This document shows, one piece after another, positions 8,905 to 17,558 of a DNA stretch of 64,000 nucleotides. Both the position numbers and the translations under genes were made by a program. The notes beneath the pieces were generated by a model. The model was not told the DNA's origin, made no database searches, and was given only the letters and a program-made list of their open reading frames with translations. This DNA is from Thermotogota bacterium. Its GTDB lineage: Bacteria > Thermotogota > Thermotogae > Thermotogales > Thermotogaceae. Location of the stretch: positions 1 through 64,000 of the forward strand of contig JAUQPE010000023.1 of assembly GCA_030550515.1 (NCBI GenBank). The letters run 5' to 3'. How positions within the stretch are numbered: position 1 is the first letter of the stretch; every line of letters starts with the position of its first letter.

Positions 8905-9822
8905 TTGGTGTTTCTATTTTGTTTTGGCCTTTCCGTTCTCGGTGTTTTCCTCTTTTCCAAGCTTTCAAAGAGGTTCAACGTGGTCCTCAACGTGTACGGG
9001 AAGGAGATACCTTCTCTTGGAGGGGTCGGACTCTTCGTAGGACTTCTTCCCATCCTTTGGAGAGATCCGTTCAGCCTTTTTGCGTTTTCCTTTTCCGTTG
9101 TCGTTGGGCTTCTTTTGGAACTTTTTCGATCCTTGAAGATCGCGAGGTACTCCTTGGAGTTCGTTTTGGCGATCGCTCTTGTGTGGAGGTTTGTGGGCCT
9201 CGAAAACCCTTGGTACTCGTTTCTTCTCGTCTTCATCGTGGTCTTCCTCCTTAACGCCGTGAAGGCGATGGACGAGATGGATGGGGTCTGCGCGAGCGTT
9301 GCTGTCGCAGTTTCATTCACCTTTTATTTCATGTTACACGGGAGCTTCGCAAGAGATCTTGCGCTGGGTTTTCTCTTCTCCGCCCTTGGTTACCTCTTGT
9401 TCAACTTTCCACCCGCACGTGTCGTGATGGGAGAAGTGGGGAGGTACATCTCTGGCGCGGTCCTGACAAGTTTTTTCCTGTCCGTAAACGAGAGGTTTGT
9501 CTTCAAGGACTTTTTGGCTTCCCTGCTTCCTTTTTGGCTCTTGGGACTGGATCTTTTGGCGAGCTTTGTGAAGGTTGTGACCGGCAACGATGCGAGGGAG
9601 GATCACTTCTACAACAGACTCTTCAGGAAGATCGGGGGAGTTGGTGTGAAGGGCCTGAGAAAGACGTTGGCCCTCGTGCTCGCGCTCCAAACCGTCTTTT
9701 GCCTCATGGGTGTTGGGGCGTACGGTAGCACCACGTTGGCCTTCGTCAACTTGGGACTTTCTCTGCTCTTTTCTGCGATGATCGTCAAGCAGCTGCGCCT
9801 TTTCCGTGTGGACAAGTGGTGA
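8905..9822 (+). CDS. MraY/WecA-family membrane protein lacking catalytic aspartates
   Basis: A 305-residue, roughly ten-helix protein of the polyprenyl-phosphate sugar-1-phosphate transferase family. The fold signature is recognisable: NAVKAMDEMDG (117-127) replaces the usual N-x-x-N/D-x-x-DGLDG loop, and FNFPPARVVMGEVGR replaces FNFPPAKVFMGDSGS. The usual DD pair on the first cytoplasmic loop is missing; LLLELF (69-74) stands there. The GD of the last motif is GE (E177). It is therefore either a diverged enzyme or a non-catalytic relative. The start is TTG 8905 (or GTG 8908) after GAGGTG. It lies 12 bp before the O-antigen-ligase-like gene, which suggests a shared polyprenyl-linked substrate. 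Confidence 0.65.
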   Translation: MVFLFCFGLSVLGVFLFSKLSKRFNVVLNVYGKEIPSLGGVGLFVGLLPILWRDPFSLFAFSFSVVVGLLLELFRSLKIARYSLEFVLAIALVWRFVGLENPWYSFLLVFIVVFLLNAVKAMDEMDGVCASVAVAVSFTFYFMLHGSFARDLALGFLFSALGYLLFNFPPARVVMGEVGRYISGAVLTSFFLSVNERFVFKDFLASLLPFWLLGLDLLASFVKVVTGNDAREDHFYNRLFRKIGGVGVKGLRKTLALVLALQTVFCLMGVGAYGSTTLAFVNLGLSLLFSAMIVKQLRLFRVDKW

Positions 9823-9834
9823 GGAGGGATGAGA

Positions 9835-12800
9835 ATGGTTCAGGAAGCGATCCTGTACACCGCTTACGCCCTAGCCACGTTGTTCGTTTCGAAGAGGTTC
9901 ACCTACGAGTTCAGCGTGCCAAAGTACGCAACGATACTTCCGCTCCTTTTCGTGATCTTTCTGTTGGTGTTCCTGAGGGCCTTGAAGAAGGGGAATTTTT
10001 CCCTTCGCTTCAACGTGGCGCACGTTGCTTTTCTTTCCTTCGTCGCGTCGGTGTTTTTGTCGAACGTGAGCGTTCTCAAGAACTTCCCAGGGCTTGTCAG
10101 AAATTCCATGGATTACTCCCTCTACATCTTGGTGATGTTCTTCGTCAGCCTGTTTTTTTCCAACTTCTTCGACGAGAAAGAGAAGATAAGAAGATTTCTG
10201 GTGTTCAGCGTCTTGCTTGCGGGTTTCGAGGCCTTCGATCTTCTCTTGAACTTTTACGGAGGGATAGATCTGTTCCTCGGGAAACTTCCGGAGGCCTTCA
10301 ACAGGGGACACGCCAGGGGAACCATCGGGAACGTGAACTTCGTGACCAACTTTTTGGCCCTGAACCTTCCCCTCGCCTTGTACCTTCTTTTCTCGAACGA
10401 CTTCGAGAACAAAAGGATCACCTCTTCGATCAAAGTGCTCTCCACAGTCTCCGCTTTTCTCATCATAGCTGGTATATTGGTTGGACAGACCAGGTCCGTC
10501 TACTTCGCCACGATCGTCTCCTTGGCCTTCTTGATGGTGTTCTACCTTTCCAAAAAGAAACGACTCGAAGAACCAAAGTGCAACCCGAAGGTGAGAGACC
10601 TCAGCAGAACTCTCGGTACAGCTCTTCTGGTGATGGCCGTTCTGTTGGTGGTTCTCTACAGCACGCCAAACCCTTTGACGAACATCGGGAAGGTTTCAGC
10701 AGTCGAGAGAGTGCGAACGGTTGTCGAACCGAGCGCTTGGCACAACAGGCTTCTTGCGTGGTTTGCCGCCTTGTACCAGTGGAGGGATCACAAATGGATT
10801 GGAGCGGGAATTGGAACTTATCAACTCCTGGCCATAGATTACATGAGGGAGGTCATGAAAGAACATCCCACGTTCCTCTACGCCTGGGAAAACTTCAAAC
10901 AGGCGCACAACGACTACCTTCAGGTTCTGGGCGAAATGGGGATCGTGGGACTTTCAACGTTGGTTTTCGTCGGGATCGCCCTTGGCTATCTCTTCTTCAA
11001 AGTCTTGAAGAACCTGAAAACCAAGGATGACTTACTGCTGTTTCTGTCCCTCGCGTCGTCTTTTCTCGTGTTCATGGGAGACAGCTTTCTCAGCTTTCCC
11101 GCGAGGCTCCTCCCAAACCATTTCTTGGCGATTTTCGTCTCTTCCGTCGCAGTCGGTAACTACTTCTTGGAAAACCGGAAGTTGGAGTTGGGGAAAAAGC
11201 GCGTGGTTGTCCTTTTCGCTTTCGTTTTCGCAGTTTGCGGTATCTCGACCTATCTGAGGTGGAACTACTTCGTCTCGGAGGTTCACTTCAAGTGGGGTAA
11301 CACGGCGTACGCTACCTTGCGAAAGGTCGAAGAAAACCTTCAAGAGTTGAACGGTTTTGAGACGCAGGTGAAGAACGCCATGGAGGAACTGAGGAACCTT
11401 TCCGGAAGGTACAGTTACCTCCAACCGAATTCCTTCAAAGAGTTCCTGAAAAGACAATCGCCAAAGGTCGCGCTATCGGAGATAGAAATGGAAAAGATGA
11501 GACTGGAGGCGATAGAAAAAGAAAACGCGAGACTCAAGGATCTGTTGAACAAGATCGAAACGGCCAGAACCCAGCTTCTCAACGAAAAAAAGAAACAGTA
11601 CCTCTTGGCGAAACAGAACTTCCTGAACTCCGCGAGAATCAACCAGTCCTACGGTAGGTCTCAATTCTACCTCGCCGCCTTATCGAGTGTGGACTTGAGG
11701 CTTGAGGAGTTGAAGGAAAAACTCAAGGGAGAAGAGGATTTCGATGCGTTTTTCGATCAAGATTTCGATGAGTACCAAAAAGCAATCCCGGAGGATTACA
11801 AGAGGAAAGATCTCCGATTTTTGGCGGACGTGCCGTTTGCGCACGTGAAAGATCTAGGAGAAGAGAACGTTCTGACGGCGCAGATGCTTCTCGACTCCAT
11901 CGCGTTTTACTGCTGGTCGTTGAAGACCTTCAACGAAAGGAACACTTACAGGACGTTGGCGTTACGCTATGCGGGTCTTCACCAACTCATGAAGATCTTC
12001 TACAACAGAACCCACGACGAACTCCTCAAGAAGTCTTTCGAGAGTCTCGCCGAAAGATACTTCAACGAGTTCATGCACTACGCCTTGAGAACGATCGAAA
12101 ACGTCCCCGGAGCGTGGAACAGATTCCCCGACTGGAAGAACCCCGATCTGAGGAAAGCCGTTCTGGGTGAAGACGTCTACAGGTTTTTCGCCATGCACGC
12201 CTTCAACGCCCAACCGTTGACTTCCTTAAAGAACAGGGAATTTCTGATGAAACTCGCGGAAATGGAGATTTGGGCGTGCGATCACATGAGCAGAATGGGT
12301 GTTTGGGCCGTGCCCGACGCGTTGTTCGACTTCCTCATCGCCCTACCAGTTGCCTACATCAGGGAAGGGCATCACCAGGAGGGATTGTTCTTCTTCGAAA
12401 AGGTACTTGCGATGTACAAGGAAAGCTACGAAAGGGTGAAGAAGGACAGGGAAAGGTTCGCCAAGATCGCCGAAGGAAGCTACAAGGAAATTGTGCGAAA
12501 CGTCGAAGCTGATATCTCGGAAAAGTTCGGGAAAGAATTCGCGGAAAAGTTCCCAGATTTCTTCGCGAACCTGGTTGAAAAACTTGACGGGTACGACTGG
12601 TCATCCCTCTTGAGGCAAGAGTACGCAAGGTTTGTGAACGAGAAGGACCCCTTCTTCAAACTTGACCCTTGGAACGCCTTGATCGCCGAAGCTTTGAGGA
12701 ATTACGAAAACAGTTTGAAGGAAAAGCTTTTGGAACCCGATAAGGTGACAGGTGTTTTGGTGTACGTCAACAACGCCCTCAGGGCTCCACAAGACGTTCT

Positions 12801-13041
12801 CGTCTACGAGCGTTACGTGAGGTTTCTCACCGGCTATAGAATCTTTCTCGAAGACGCGAAGAGGTTCCTTCAAATGTTGGAGCGAGCGTACAGGGTGGCG
12901 AACGAGGAAGAATGGAAGGTCATCCTGAGCGATTGGAGTGTGAACCTGGTAGACAGGAGAACCTTCAACACGAAAGAGGAAGTTCTGAGAGAGTTGGAGG
13001 AGATGAGGGAACGTCTCGAGGAACTTGAAAAAACGCTGTGA
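9835..13041 (+). CDS. O-antigen ligase/polymerase-like membrane protein with large C-terminal domain
   Basis: A 1068-residue protein. The first ~480 residues hold about twelve membrane helices and the Wzy_C/WaaL region: GQTRSVYFATIV, and a large extracytoplasmic loop ending in AHNDYLQVLGEMGIVGL. Members move or polymerise polyprenyl-linked glycans outside the membrane. The remaining ~590 residues are hydrophilic, helical and rich in E, K, R and F, with a likely coiled coil (about 530-590) and no family I recognise. An in-frame ATG at 9829 touches AGGAGG (9822-9827), so ATG 9835 with 7-nt spacing is preferred. A gene this size next to an MraY-like protein suggests envelope or sheath glycan work. 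Confidence 0.7.
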   Translation: MVQEAILYTAYALATLFVSKRFTYEFSVPKYATILPLLFVIFLLVFLRALKKGNFSLRFNVAHVAFLSFVASVFLSNVSVLKNFPGLVRNSMDYSLYILVMFFVSLFFSNFFDEKEKIRRFLVFSVLLAGFEAFDLLLNFYGGIDLFLGKLPEAFNRGHARGTIGNVNFVTNFLALNLPLALYLLFSNDFENKRITSSIKVLSTVSAFLIIAGILVGQTRSVYFATIVSLAFLMVFYLSKKKRLEEPKCNPKVRDLSRTLGTALLVMAVLLVVLYSTPNPLTNIGKVSAVERVRTVVEPSAWHNRLLAWFAALYQWRDHKWIGAGIGTYQLLAIDYMREVMKEHPTFLYAWENFKQAHNDYLQVLGEMGIVGLSTLVFVGIALGYLFFKVLKNLKTKDDLLLFLSLASSFLVFMGDSFLSFPARLLPNHFLAIFVSSVAVGNYFLENRKLELGKKRVVVLFAFVFAVCGISTYLRWNYFVSEVHFKWGNTAYATLRKVEENLQELNGFETQVKNAMEELRNLSGRYSYLQPNSFKEFLKRQSPKVALSEIEMEKMRLEAIEKENARLKDLLNKIETARTQLLNEKKKQYLLAKQNFLNSARINQSYGRSQFYLAALSSVDLRLEELKEKLKGEEDFDAFFDQDFDEYQKAIPEDYKRKDLRFLADVPFAHVKDLGEENVLTAQMLLDSIAFYCWSLKTFNERNTYRTLALRYAGLHQLMKIFYNRTHDELLKKSFESLAERYFNEFMHYALRTIENVPGAWNRFPDWKNPDLRKAVLGEDVYRFFAMHAFNAQPLTSLKNREFLMKLAEMEIWACDHMSRMGVWAVPDALFDFLIALPVAYIREGHHQEGLFFFEKVLAMYKESYERVKKDRERFAKIAEGSYKEIVRNVEADISEKFGKEFAEKFPDFFANLVEKLDGYDWSSLLRQEYARFVNEKDPFFKLDPWNALIAEALRNYENSLKEKLLEPDKVTGVLVYVNNALRAPQDVLVYERYVRFLTGYRIFLEDAKRFLQMLERAYRVANEEEWKVILSDWSVNLVDRRTFNTKEEVLRELEEMRERLEELEKTL

Positions 13042-13058
13042 CGGTTTCACGCGTTCAC

Positions 13059-13087
13059 TTGAACTTCTCGGACTCATCCATTATAAT
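13059..13087 (+). promoter_or_regulatory. Promoter of tRNA-Ala(CGC)
   Basis: TTGAAC (13059-13064), a 17-bp spacer and a perfect TATAAT (13082-13087) lie just upstream of the tRNA. Predicted initiation is near 13094, only a few bases before the mature 5' end. Confidence 0.8.
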
Positions 13088-13098
13088 TAACTGGGAAC

Positions 13099-13174
13099 GG
13101 GGCCGTAGCTCAGCTGGGAGAGCGCTACCTTCGCACGGTAGAGGTCGTGGGTTCAAATCCCATCGGCTCCACCA
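13099..13174 (+). tRNA. tRNA-Ala (anticodon CGC)
   Basis: The 76-nt cloverleaf includes an encoded CCA. The acceptor stem has the G3:U70 wobble pair that identifies alanine tRNAs. The anticodon stem is CTACC/GGTAG with loop TTCGCAC, giving anticodon CGC for codon GCG. It is a single-gene unit with its own promoter and terminator. Confidence 0.97.
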
Positions 13175-13178
13175 AGAA

Positions 13179-13208
13179 AGAGGGCGCCTCTTCGGCGCCC
13201 TCTCTTTT
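13179..13208. terminator. Bidirectional intrinsic terminator
   Basis: A 10-bp stem (13179-13188 with 13194-13203) and a five-base loop are followed by CTTTT on the plus strand. On the minus strand the hairpin is followed by TTTCTT. It ends the tRNA transcript and also lies just past the stop of the convergent peroxiredoxin gene. Confidence 0.9.
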
Positions 13209-13216
13209 CAACTTCG

Positions 13217-13867
13217 TCACTGCAACTTCTTGTAGCAGAACCACCAATCGTAACAGGTGAGTTCTTTGGAAGCGAGCCTTTCTTTCGCGGTGGCGACGTT
13301 GTTCGCCGGGGGAACTATAACGGCGTCACCGATGAGCTCGTTGTTTGGCCAGTTGGCCGGCATCGCAACCTTGTTCTCATCCGACACCTGGAACGCCTTT
13401 ATCATCCTCAAGATCTCGTCGATGTTCCTCCCGACTTCCTGCGGATAGTACAGGATGGCCCTGATGATCCCGTTGGGATCTATGATGAAGACAGCCCTCA
13501 CCGTGTTGGTGCCCTTCTTCGGATGGATGAAACCGAGTTGCCTGGAGACATCTCCCATATCGTCGGCGATGATCGGAAATTCGATCTCGACGCCAAGTTT
13601 TTCTTTGATCCACTCGACCCACTTGATGTGGGAGAAGACCTGGTCTATGCTGAGACCCAAAAGCTCCGTGTTGAGTTTTCTGAACTCGTCGTATCTTTTC
13701 TGGAACGCCACGAACTCCGTCGTGCAGACGGGTGTGAAGTCCGCAGGGTGGCTGAACAGAACGAGCCACTTTCCTTTGTAATCATCGGGTAACACTTTGT
13801 TGCCGTGTGTGGTCTTCACCTCCATACGCGGGAACTCTTCGCCTATGAGAGGAATCCTGCCTTCCAT
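13217..13867 (-). CDS. Peroxiredoxin, archaeal/Prx6-like type
   Basis: A 216-residue thiol peroxidase that reduces peroxides in the cytoplasm. The peroxidatic Cys48 sits in DFTPVCTTE. The C-terminus carries two more cysteines in CYDWWFC (205, 211), the pattern of archaeal Prx6-like enzymes, where one of the pair can act as resolving cysteine. A GTG at 13873 lies within the Shine-Dalgarno AGGAGGTG (13873-13880). The start is therefore ATG 13867 with 7-nt spacing. It is a single gene with the shared terminator at 13179-13208. Its role is protecting an anaerobe against oxygen by-products. Confidence 0.93.
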   Translation of the reverse strand: MEGRIPLIGEEFPRMEVKTTHGNKVLPDDYKGKWLVLFSHPADFTPVCTTEFVAFQKRYDEFRKLNTELLGLSIDQVFSHIKWVEWIKEKLGVEIEFPIIADDMGDVSRQLGFIHPKKGTNTVRAVFIIDPNGIIRAILYYPQEVGRNIDEILRMIKAFQVSDENKVAMPANWPNNELIGDAVIVPPANNVATAKERLASKELTCYDWWFCYKKLQ

Positions 13868-13950
13868 GCTCACACCTCCTTGGTTAAAATTTGAAATTGT
13901 TTAATTTTGGAATCCGAAAGATATGATACACAAATAATGTTTCACCGAAA

Positions 13951-15042
13951 TTAAAGAAAAGTAACTTTCACGGTTGGGAAGGCTGAGGAAGCCCCCTGTT
14001 TGGGGGGGTTCTTCACTTTTTCTTCTTGAAACGAACCAGCGTGGAAAAGCGAGCGTATTCTTTGTTTTCGTAAATAAGCTAATGTCTCCTCTTCCGAAGC
14101 GTTCGCGCGCGGGCTGAACCAAGGGTCTTCGAGCAACGTCTTTCGTGCCAAGTCCCACACTTCGGGTTTGGTGCGGAGCCTGATGACCTCGTATTCCAAC
14201 TTTTCTGGCGTTAAAGTGTAGAGGGTGATGGACATGGGCCAGGTCACCGTGGATGCGTGTGTGATGTACCAAATCCCGTTCCTTTCCACCGGCACCGTGG
14301 AAACGTGGCGGTGCCCACAGAGATAGAACGACACTTGCTCGTGTTTTTCTAACAATTTCATCAATTCCTCCGCGTTGTCCAGGTAGAAGTTCCTCCACTC
14401 CGGTTTTGATTCTTCTTCTCTGAACGGAACCAGAAGGTGGTGTCCCAGAACGATTGTGAGTTTGTCACGATTGGCTCTCAGCACACCTTCCAACCATTGA
14501 AGTTGCGCTTGAGAAACTTTTCCACCCCAGCTTCCGATTTTGGTCGTGTCCAGTCCCACCAGCAGAAGTCCAGATATCGGCTCGGCGTACCAATAGGTTC
14601 TCGGACCGTTGAAACCATACCCTTGTAAAGCAAAAACCGTCGTGTACTTCGAACTGCCCACCAAGGAAGCAACGGAAGGTTCACTGCCCTTAACCGGGAT
14701 GGGGCTCACTTCGTGGTTGCTGAGGACGGCAAAGACTGGAACCTTCACTTCCTCCAGCATCTCCCTGAGAAGGTCTATGTTCCACGGCTCAGCGTCTTTC
14801 GTGAGGTCACCGAGGAGCAGCACAAAGTCCAGATCGTGGATCGAGTTCACAACTTCGATGGCTTCCCTGAAGAGTTCCACCGAATAATCCTCCATCTTGA
14901 CGCGATTCTCGGTGTTCACCGCCGGAAGACTCAGATGAGGATCGGAGATCACCGCAAATTTGACCCTTTCAAACGCGAACGCTGTTAGCGAGAGTAGGCC
15001 CGCCAGAACGAGTAACCACACGAGGTTCCTAAAGGCGCGCAC
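13951..15042 (-). CDS. Secreted calcineurin-like metallophosphoesterase
   Basis: A 363-residue exported protein. Residues 1-23 form a clear signal peptide ending AFA. The metallophosphoesterase blocks are complete and in order: VISDPHL, LLGDLTKDAEPW, VLSNHEVS, LGHHLLVP and CGHRHVS. They supply the two-metal site. The substrate is unknown; family members cleave phosphate monoesters, phosphodiesters or nucleotides. The start is GTG 15042 after GAGAGGG. The last ~40 residues are low in family similarity. It is monocistronic, and its 5' region is shared with the divergent histidine kinase. Confidence 0.85.
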   Translation of the reverse strand: MRAFRNLVWLLVLAGLLSLTAFAFERVKFAVISDPHLSLPAVNTENRVKMEDYSVELFREAIEVVNSIHDLDFVLLLGDLTKDAEPWNIDLLREMLEEVKVPVFAVLSNHEVSPIPVKGSEPSVASLVGSSKYTTVFALQGYGFNGPRTYWYAEPISGLLLVGLDTTKIGSWGGKVSQAQLQWLEGVLRANRDKLTIVLGHHLLVPFREEESKPEWRNFYLDNAEELMKLLEKHEQVSFYLCGHRHVSTVPVERNGIWYITHASTVTWPMSITLYTLTPEKLEYEVIRLRTKPEVWDLARKTLLEDPWFSPRANASEEETLAYLRKQRIRSLFHAGSFQEEKVKNPPKQGASSAFPTVKVTFL

Positions 15043-15084
15043 TTAAACCACCCTCTCGCTTTGAAAGGTTTCCAAGACATTTTT

Positions 15085-15108
15085 AAGGGACAAACCTTGT
15101 CCCTTTTT
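15085..15108 (+). terminator. Orphan intrinsic-terminator hairpin
   Basis: A 9-bp stem (15085-15093 with 15097-15105) and a three-base loop are followed by a run of T on the plus strand. No plus-strand gene ends here: the metallophosphoesterase starts leftward at 15042 and the kinase starts rightward at 15305. It may end a short RNA or act as an attenuator in the kinase leader. The rest of 15043-15290 is A+T-rich with no supported gene. Confidence 0.55.
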
Positions 15109-15290
15109 GTATCAGTGTTAAGTTCTTTGAACGGAGCTTCACTTCATTTGCTGATGAATTATATTGTTTGTTTTTATTTTTATAAAATTCACGAATTCAC
15201 GAGATTTTTCTTTGAAGACATCGTTCAATATTTTCAAACGACTTGCGTTTTAATCGCTTTTTATGTTAAATTATTTTTAGAGGTGATATC

Positions 15291-15305
15291 ATGCGCCCTT
15301 TATAG
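15291..15305 (+). CDS. Four-codon leader reading frame (Met-Arg-Pro-Leu)
   Basis: ATG CGC CCT TTA TAG follows AGAGGTG at good spacing. It ends in TAGTG, where the final G is the first base of the kinase GTG start. It could couple kinase translation to ribosomes loaded at the strong site. Alternatively, a base error nearby could have split the true N-terminus of the kinase. Confidence 0.35.
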   Translation: MRPL

Positions 15306-16501
15306 TGGCCGCCTTGATGGGAATGATCACCATGAACTTCCTCTTCAAGAACGCATCCGTTAACACGATTGCGCTGTACATCGTTTACTATTCTGGGCTT
15401 CTCCTGTCGTTTGCCCTCCGTGTCTCAGATTCGAGAAAAAGCAACGGTAGAAAAGTGTTTGATCCGACTACCTTTTCGTTTCTCTGCGCTGCCTTGTTTT
15501 CCTTTCCCTTTGTCAGGGTTTTTCTCGTAAAACCGGAGAGTTCTTGGATATTCTTGAGCGCTTCCAAGATTCTTTTGGCAGCCGGAATTTTCGCACCTGT
15601 CGTGTTCAAAAAGCGAGGAAACGTATCCCTCATCTTTTTGTTCTCTTTCCTCTTCCTTTCGATCGTTGCCGTCGTTTTGAACGTCAAACCCGTGTTTCTC
15701 GAGATCCCATCTGGGCTGGCATTCTTGACGATGCTTTTTTTCGAAAGAAGACCCTTGTTCGTCGTAGTCTGCGTGCTCTTTTCGATATCGAGTTTCTTCG
15801 CCGGTAAAAGCGTGTACCTTGTTCACCTGGCCTTGGGGGGCGTTTTCCTGGCGTGGCACGTTTTCAACGAAACCGTCGAGAAACAGACTTCAAGTGAACA
15901 GGACGAAGACTTGCACTTCATCCTCTCGAAAGACATGGTCCACAGGTTGAAAAACCCCCTCAACGCGATCTCCGTCACGGCTCAACTCATCAGACAGAAA
16001 TATCCCGAGACCTCCGAGTTGGCCTCCAGCATCGAGAGAATGTGTGAAAAGATGACGAGTCAGATAGAGGGAATCCTCAATCCTTTCGCTTTTGGAAGTG
16101 TGAAGAGAGGAGAGCTCGAGGAGGAGATGCTACCACTCGTTCAGTTGGCCAGGATAAAGGGGCTCGAGGTGGAATTGGACCTTCGTTTCGAGTCGTTTCC
16201 GATCGAGAGGGATATCTTTGTTTCGCTTGTAACGAACCTTTTTTCGAACGCCGTCAAGTACACGGAAAAAGGCAAGGTTTCCCTCAAAGTGAAACGAGAG
16301 GATGATATGATAGTCGTAGAGGTGACGGACACGGGGCCCGGTTTGAAGGGTGGGCAACGCGGTATGGGGCTCAAGGTCGTGGAAAAACTGGTGGAACACC
16401 TTGGGGGTGAGATGAAGATCCGCGTCGAAGGAGGGACCACAGTCGAGATCAGAATACCCACCGGGAGGGGAAGAGATGTTGGTTTTGATCGTCGAGGATG
16501 A
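15305..16501 (+). CDS. Sensor histidine kinase with multi-helix membrane sensor
   Basis: A 398-residue kinase. Residues 1-185 contain about six or seven membrane helices with short loops, so the signal is probably sensed in or at the membrane. The dimerisation box DMVHRLKNPLNAIS has the phospho-acceptor His213. The ATPase domain shows the N box NLFSNAVKYTEKG, the G1 box DTGPGL, and the G2 motif GMGLKVVEKL. GTG 15305 overlaps the tiny leader frame at 15291. A weak promoter (TTGCGT 15243-15248, TTAAAT 15266-15271) precedes it. The 3' end overlaps the response regulator by 26 bp, so the two form a cognate pair. Confidence 0.88.
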   Translation: MAALMGMITMNFLFKNASVNTIALYIVYYSGLLLSFALRVSDSRKSNGRKVFDPTTFSFLCAALFSFPFVRVFLVKPESSWIFLSASKILLAAGIFAPVVFKKRGNVSLIFLFSFLFLSIVAVVLNVKPVFLEIPSGLAFLTMLFFERRPLFVVVCVLFSISSFFAGKSVYLVHLALGGVFLAWHVFNETVEKQTSSEQDEDLHFILSKDMVHRLKNPLNAISVTAQLIRQKYPETSELASSIERMCEKMTSQIEGILNPFAFGSVKRGELEEEMLPLVQLARIKGLEVELDLRFESFPIERDIFVSLVTNLFSNAVKYTEKGKVSLKVKREDDMIVVEVTDTGPGLKGGQRGMGLKVVEKLVEHLGGEMKIRVEGGTTVEIRIPTGRGRDVGFDRRG

Positions 16502-17558
16502 TGAGGTCTCACGCGCTGCGATGAGGGAATACCTGAAACTATTTGGTTACGAAGTGCAGGAGGTGGAGAGAGCGGAAGAGGCCTTGAAGCTGGCAGAGAG
16601 GGCGGACGTGATACTGATGGACGTCGTGCTGCCCGGCATGGACGGCGTCGAAGCGATCAGACGCATCAGGTCCAAGAGATCAGACTGTTTGATCTTCGTG
16701 ATCACGGCGTACGACGACGGCAGAATCTTGAGGAAAGCGGTGGAAGCAGGTGCGGACGATTTCATCAAAAAACCCGTGAACTTGGATTTCCTCAGGTTGA
16801 AGATAGAACACGCCCTGAAAACCAAAAGTTTCCACAGCTACAGGAACAGTTACCTTCTATCCTTGAAGAAAAAGCTCATGTTCTTGGAGGAAACGGCCGT
16901 CGATTTCTTCAACGAGCAAGCGGACCTCCTCTTCGAGATGCTCGAGATACTCAACCTACTCTCCGAGTACAGGGATACGGAGACCTACAAACACACCGAG
17001 AGGGTAGGTTGGCTCTCCGGCAGGATCGCGGAGGAAATGGGATTGGACGAGGCCTTCGTGACCGAGATCCAATTCGCCGCGCCCCTTCACGACATCGGAA
17101 AGATCGCCATCCCGGACAAAATCTTGTTGAAGCCTGGTATCTTAACGGAAGAAGAGTTCGAAATCATGAAGCAGCACACCATCGTGGGGTACAAGATCCT
17201 CAGCAGGAGCAAATCTTCCATCCTCAGGCTTGGCGCCGAGATAGCCCTCACCCACCACGAAAAATGGGACGGCTCCGGTTACCCACGCGGTCTGAAAGGA
17301 AGAGAGATCCCCGTCTCCGGGTTGATAGTCTCCGTCGCGGACAGTTTCGACGCCATGGTCTCGGAGAGACCGTACAAGAAGCCCAAAACCCTCGAGGAGG
17401 CCTTCCGGGAAATAGAGACGCTTTCCGGGAGATACTACTCCCCAGAAGTCGTTGAGGCCTTCCTGAAACTGAAAAGAGAGGTCCTGGAAGTTTACAGGAG
17501 GGATGAAGGTGAGGATTCCCCCAACGATCGCAAGCGTTCACATAAGAGCCCCACTTGA
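16476..17558 (+). CDS. Response regulator with HD-GYP output domain (RpfG-like)
   Basis: A 360-residue regulator. The receiver domain (1-120) has EDDE acids, the phospho-acceptor Asp49 in LMDVVLPGMDG, a Thr in VITAYD, and Lys in KKP. The HD-GYP domain (about 165-345) has HDIGK and HHEKWDGSGYP, intact for cyclic di-GMP hydrolysis, and PYKKPKT at the end. It would lower cyclic di-GMP when phosphorylated by the adjacent kinase, opposing the GGDEF enzyme at 187. ATG 16476 follows GGGAGG by 7 nt and lies inside the kinase gene. The last 50 bp overlap the next gene. Confidence 0.9.
   Translation: MLVLIVEDDEVSRAAMREYLKLFGYEVQEVERAEEALKLAERADVILMDVVLPGMDGVEAIRRIRSKRSDCLIFVITAYDDGRILRKAVEAGADDFIKKPVNLDFLRLKIEHALKTKSFHSYRNSYLLSLKKKLMFLEETAVDFFNEQADLLFEMLEILNLLSEYRDTETYKHTERVGWLSGRIAEEMGLDEAFVTEIQFAAPLHDIGKIAIPDKILLKPGILTEEEFEIMKQHTIVGYKILSRSKSSILRLGAEIALTHHEKWDGSGYPRGLKGREIPVSGLIVSVADSFDAMVSERPYKKPKTLEEAFREIETLSGRYYSPEVVEAFLKLKREVLEVYRRDEGEDSPNDRKRSHKSPT

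Noticed and set aside
13980-14030. C-run/G-run hairpin at the end of the metallophosphoesterase gene
   Set aside because: It lies within the coding frame and lacks a T tail, so it is not taken as a terminator.
15061-15363. A 100-codon plus-strand open frame before the histidine kinase
   Set aside because: It runs through the terminator hairpin, has no ribosome site, and reads an A+T-rich leader into the kinase in the wrong frame.
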